DNA of 64,000 bases from Methanobrevibacter sp. (lineage in GTDB: Archaea > Methanobacteriota > Methanobacteria > Methanobacteriales > Methanobacteriaceae). Below are positions 63,188-64,000 of the stretch, piece after piece. The stretch spans positions 122,326 to 186,325 of the forward strand of contig NZ_JAUNXR010000003.1 in the NCBI RefSeq assembly GCF_030539665.1, in the 5' to 3' direction. A program made the position numbers and the translations under genes. Positions within the stretch are counted from its first letter, which is position 1; each line of letters starts with the position of its first letter. The notes beneath the pieces are model-generated. The model made no database searches. It was given only the letters and a program-made list of their open reading frames with translations, and had not been told where the DNA came from.

Positions 63188-64000
63188 ATTCGAAGAAGAA
63201 ACACATAAAAATATTGAAGTTATAAGGGGAGAACCAAAACGGGCTATTAGAAAATTAGCACTCCCAATGGCATTATCAATGTTATTGATTATGCTATACA
63301 ACCTTGCAGACAGTATTTGGGTATCTGGTCTTGGTGCAGATGCCTTAGCAGCTATAGGATTCATAACACCATTATTTATGATAATCATAGGTCTTGGAAA
63401 TGGAATTGGTGCAGGTGCAAACTCATTGATTGCAAGAGCAATCGGAGCAAAAAATAAGCAAGTGGCAAATAATGCTGCACTTCACTCAATTCTAATAAGT
63501 ACAATAATAGGTATCGTAATACCGATCATATTAATTCCTTTGCTTCCTACAATCATTACAATAATGGGAGGAGCACCTACAATGAAATACGCAATGGCTT
63601 ACTCCTACGTAATTTTCGGATTGATGATTGTATTTATATTCGCATCTGTAATGTCCGCAATTCTAAGATCAGAAGGTGACGTTAACAGAGCAACAATAGC
63701 GATTGCAATTACTGCAATATTGAATATAGTTTTAGATCCAATATTCATTTACTCATTAAATATGGGAATTGCTGGAGCTGCATGGGCAACAATCCTATCA
63801 TCCATAATTTCCTGTATCGTGATGTTCTACTGGATGTGGATTAAAAAGGACACATACATGGATTTAGAGCTATCCAATTTCAAGGCAAGCAAATACGTGA
63901 CAAAAGAGATTTTGAAAGTCGCCATACCTTCAACTGCGGAACAGCTAATTATTTCCCTTTTGGTAATGTGTATAAATGCAATGCTTGTAATTGTTTCAAC
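63171..64000 (+). CDS. MATE-family multidrug efflux transporter (partial, runs off the window)
   Basis: At least 276 residues, starting MAQANEFEEETHKNIEVIRG after GGAGG. It shows membrane helices with the MATE features PMALSMLLIMLYNLADSIWV, GIGAGANSLIARAIGAKN and AILRSEGDVNRAT. MATE transporters expel cationic drugs using sodium or protons. The frame remains open to the last base. Control by the overlapping MarR gene is likely. Confidence 0.92.
   Translation, partial: MAQANEFEEETHKNIEVIRGEPKRAIRKLALPMALSMLLIMLYNLADSIWVSGLGADALAAIGFITPLFMIIIGLGNGIGAGANSLIARAIGAKNKQVANNAALHSILISTIIGIVIPIILIPLLPTIITIMGGAPTMKYAMAYSYVIFGLMIVFIFASVMSAILRSEGDVNRATIAIAITAILNIVLDPIFIYSLNMGIAGAAWATILSSIISCIVMFYWMWIKKDTYMDLELSNFKASKYVTKEILKVAIPSTAEQLIISLLVMCINAMLVIVS

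Overview
The window looks like a chromosome segment of a gut or rumen methanogen of the genus Methanobrevibacter (Methanobacteriales). The pointers are AT-rich DNA, archaeal TATA boxes, Shine-Dalgarno sites of the AGGTGAT/GGAGG type, an archaeal SRP RNA, methanogenesis-marker proteins, HdrBC, a TfrB-type thiol:fumarate reductase subunit, a large DUF11/beta-helix adhesin-like protein and a pseudomurein-binding-type repeat. I see no rRNA, no complete insertion sequence and no CRISPR array. Genus level is inference; no species is claimed. Region 1-7.4 kb: end of an aminotransferase, a cation efflux pump, tRNA-Ser(GCT), SRP RNA, a CBS protein, 2-phosphoglycerate kinase, a TRIC-like channel, a 14-helix MFS exporter whose 3' end is tandemly repeated, a phosphoesterase and small archaeal conserved genes. 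Region 7.4-9.5 kb: hdrB and an hdrC that carries a long acidic, repeat-containing N-terminal extension. Region 9.6-17.4 kb: an ArcS-related protein, rubrerythrin, a PsbP-like and a coiled-coil protein, a 52-residue ribbon-helix-helix protein, dphB, trm5, a possible small RNA, mtnA and a Panacea-type toxin-antitoxin pair. Region 17.5-25.3 kb is accessory: membrane-tethered small proteins, two genes each broken by one base, a three-fold zinc-ribbon protein, a degenerate HsdR-like helicase fused to a GIY-YIG nuclease, an orphan 310-residue protein, and three exact 37-bp direct repeats, one pair of which flanks a 70-codon gene that splits a small cysteine-rich ORF. Region 25.3-33.3 kb is the metabolic centrepiece. 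A NifB-type radical SAM protein sits directly downstream of mmp17, mmp15, mmp5, mmp6, mmp3, mmp2, a DUF2117-type gene and nob1, all on the minus strand. Because Mmp17 and Mmp3 belong to the ATP-driven activation machinery of methyl-coenzyme M reductase, this order ties NifB cluster chemistry to methanogenesis rather than to nitrogen fixation. Region 33.4-41.4 kb: two tandem FilR1-type regulators, a small regulator with moaB, pyrE, a PRC-barrel protein, a KaiC-like/PEP-synthase chimera, and a sodium:solute symporter with a 37-residue partner missed by ordinary ORF length cut-offs. Region 41.5-46.5 kb: aryl-CoA ligase, ACT protein and IorAB, a pathway joining aryl acids and aromatic 2-oxo acids. 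Region 46.6-51.3 kb: tfrB, a TrmJ-like methylase, dcd and glyS in one run. Region 51.4-64 kb: a third FilR1 regulator, TatD, SepF, a DUF1611 protein, ZPR1 protein, a histone-fold candidate, a 1410-residue adhesin, a pseudomurein-binding candidate, aquaporin, and a MarR regulator with palindromic operators ahead of a MATE exporter that runs off the end.
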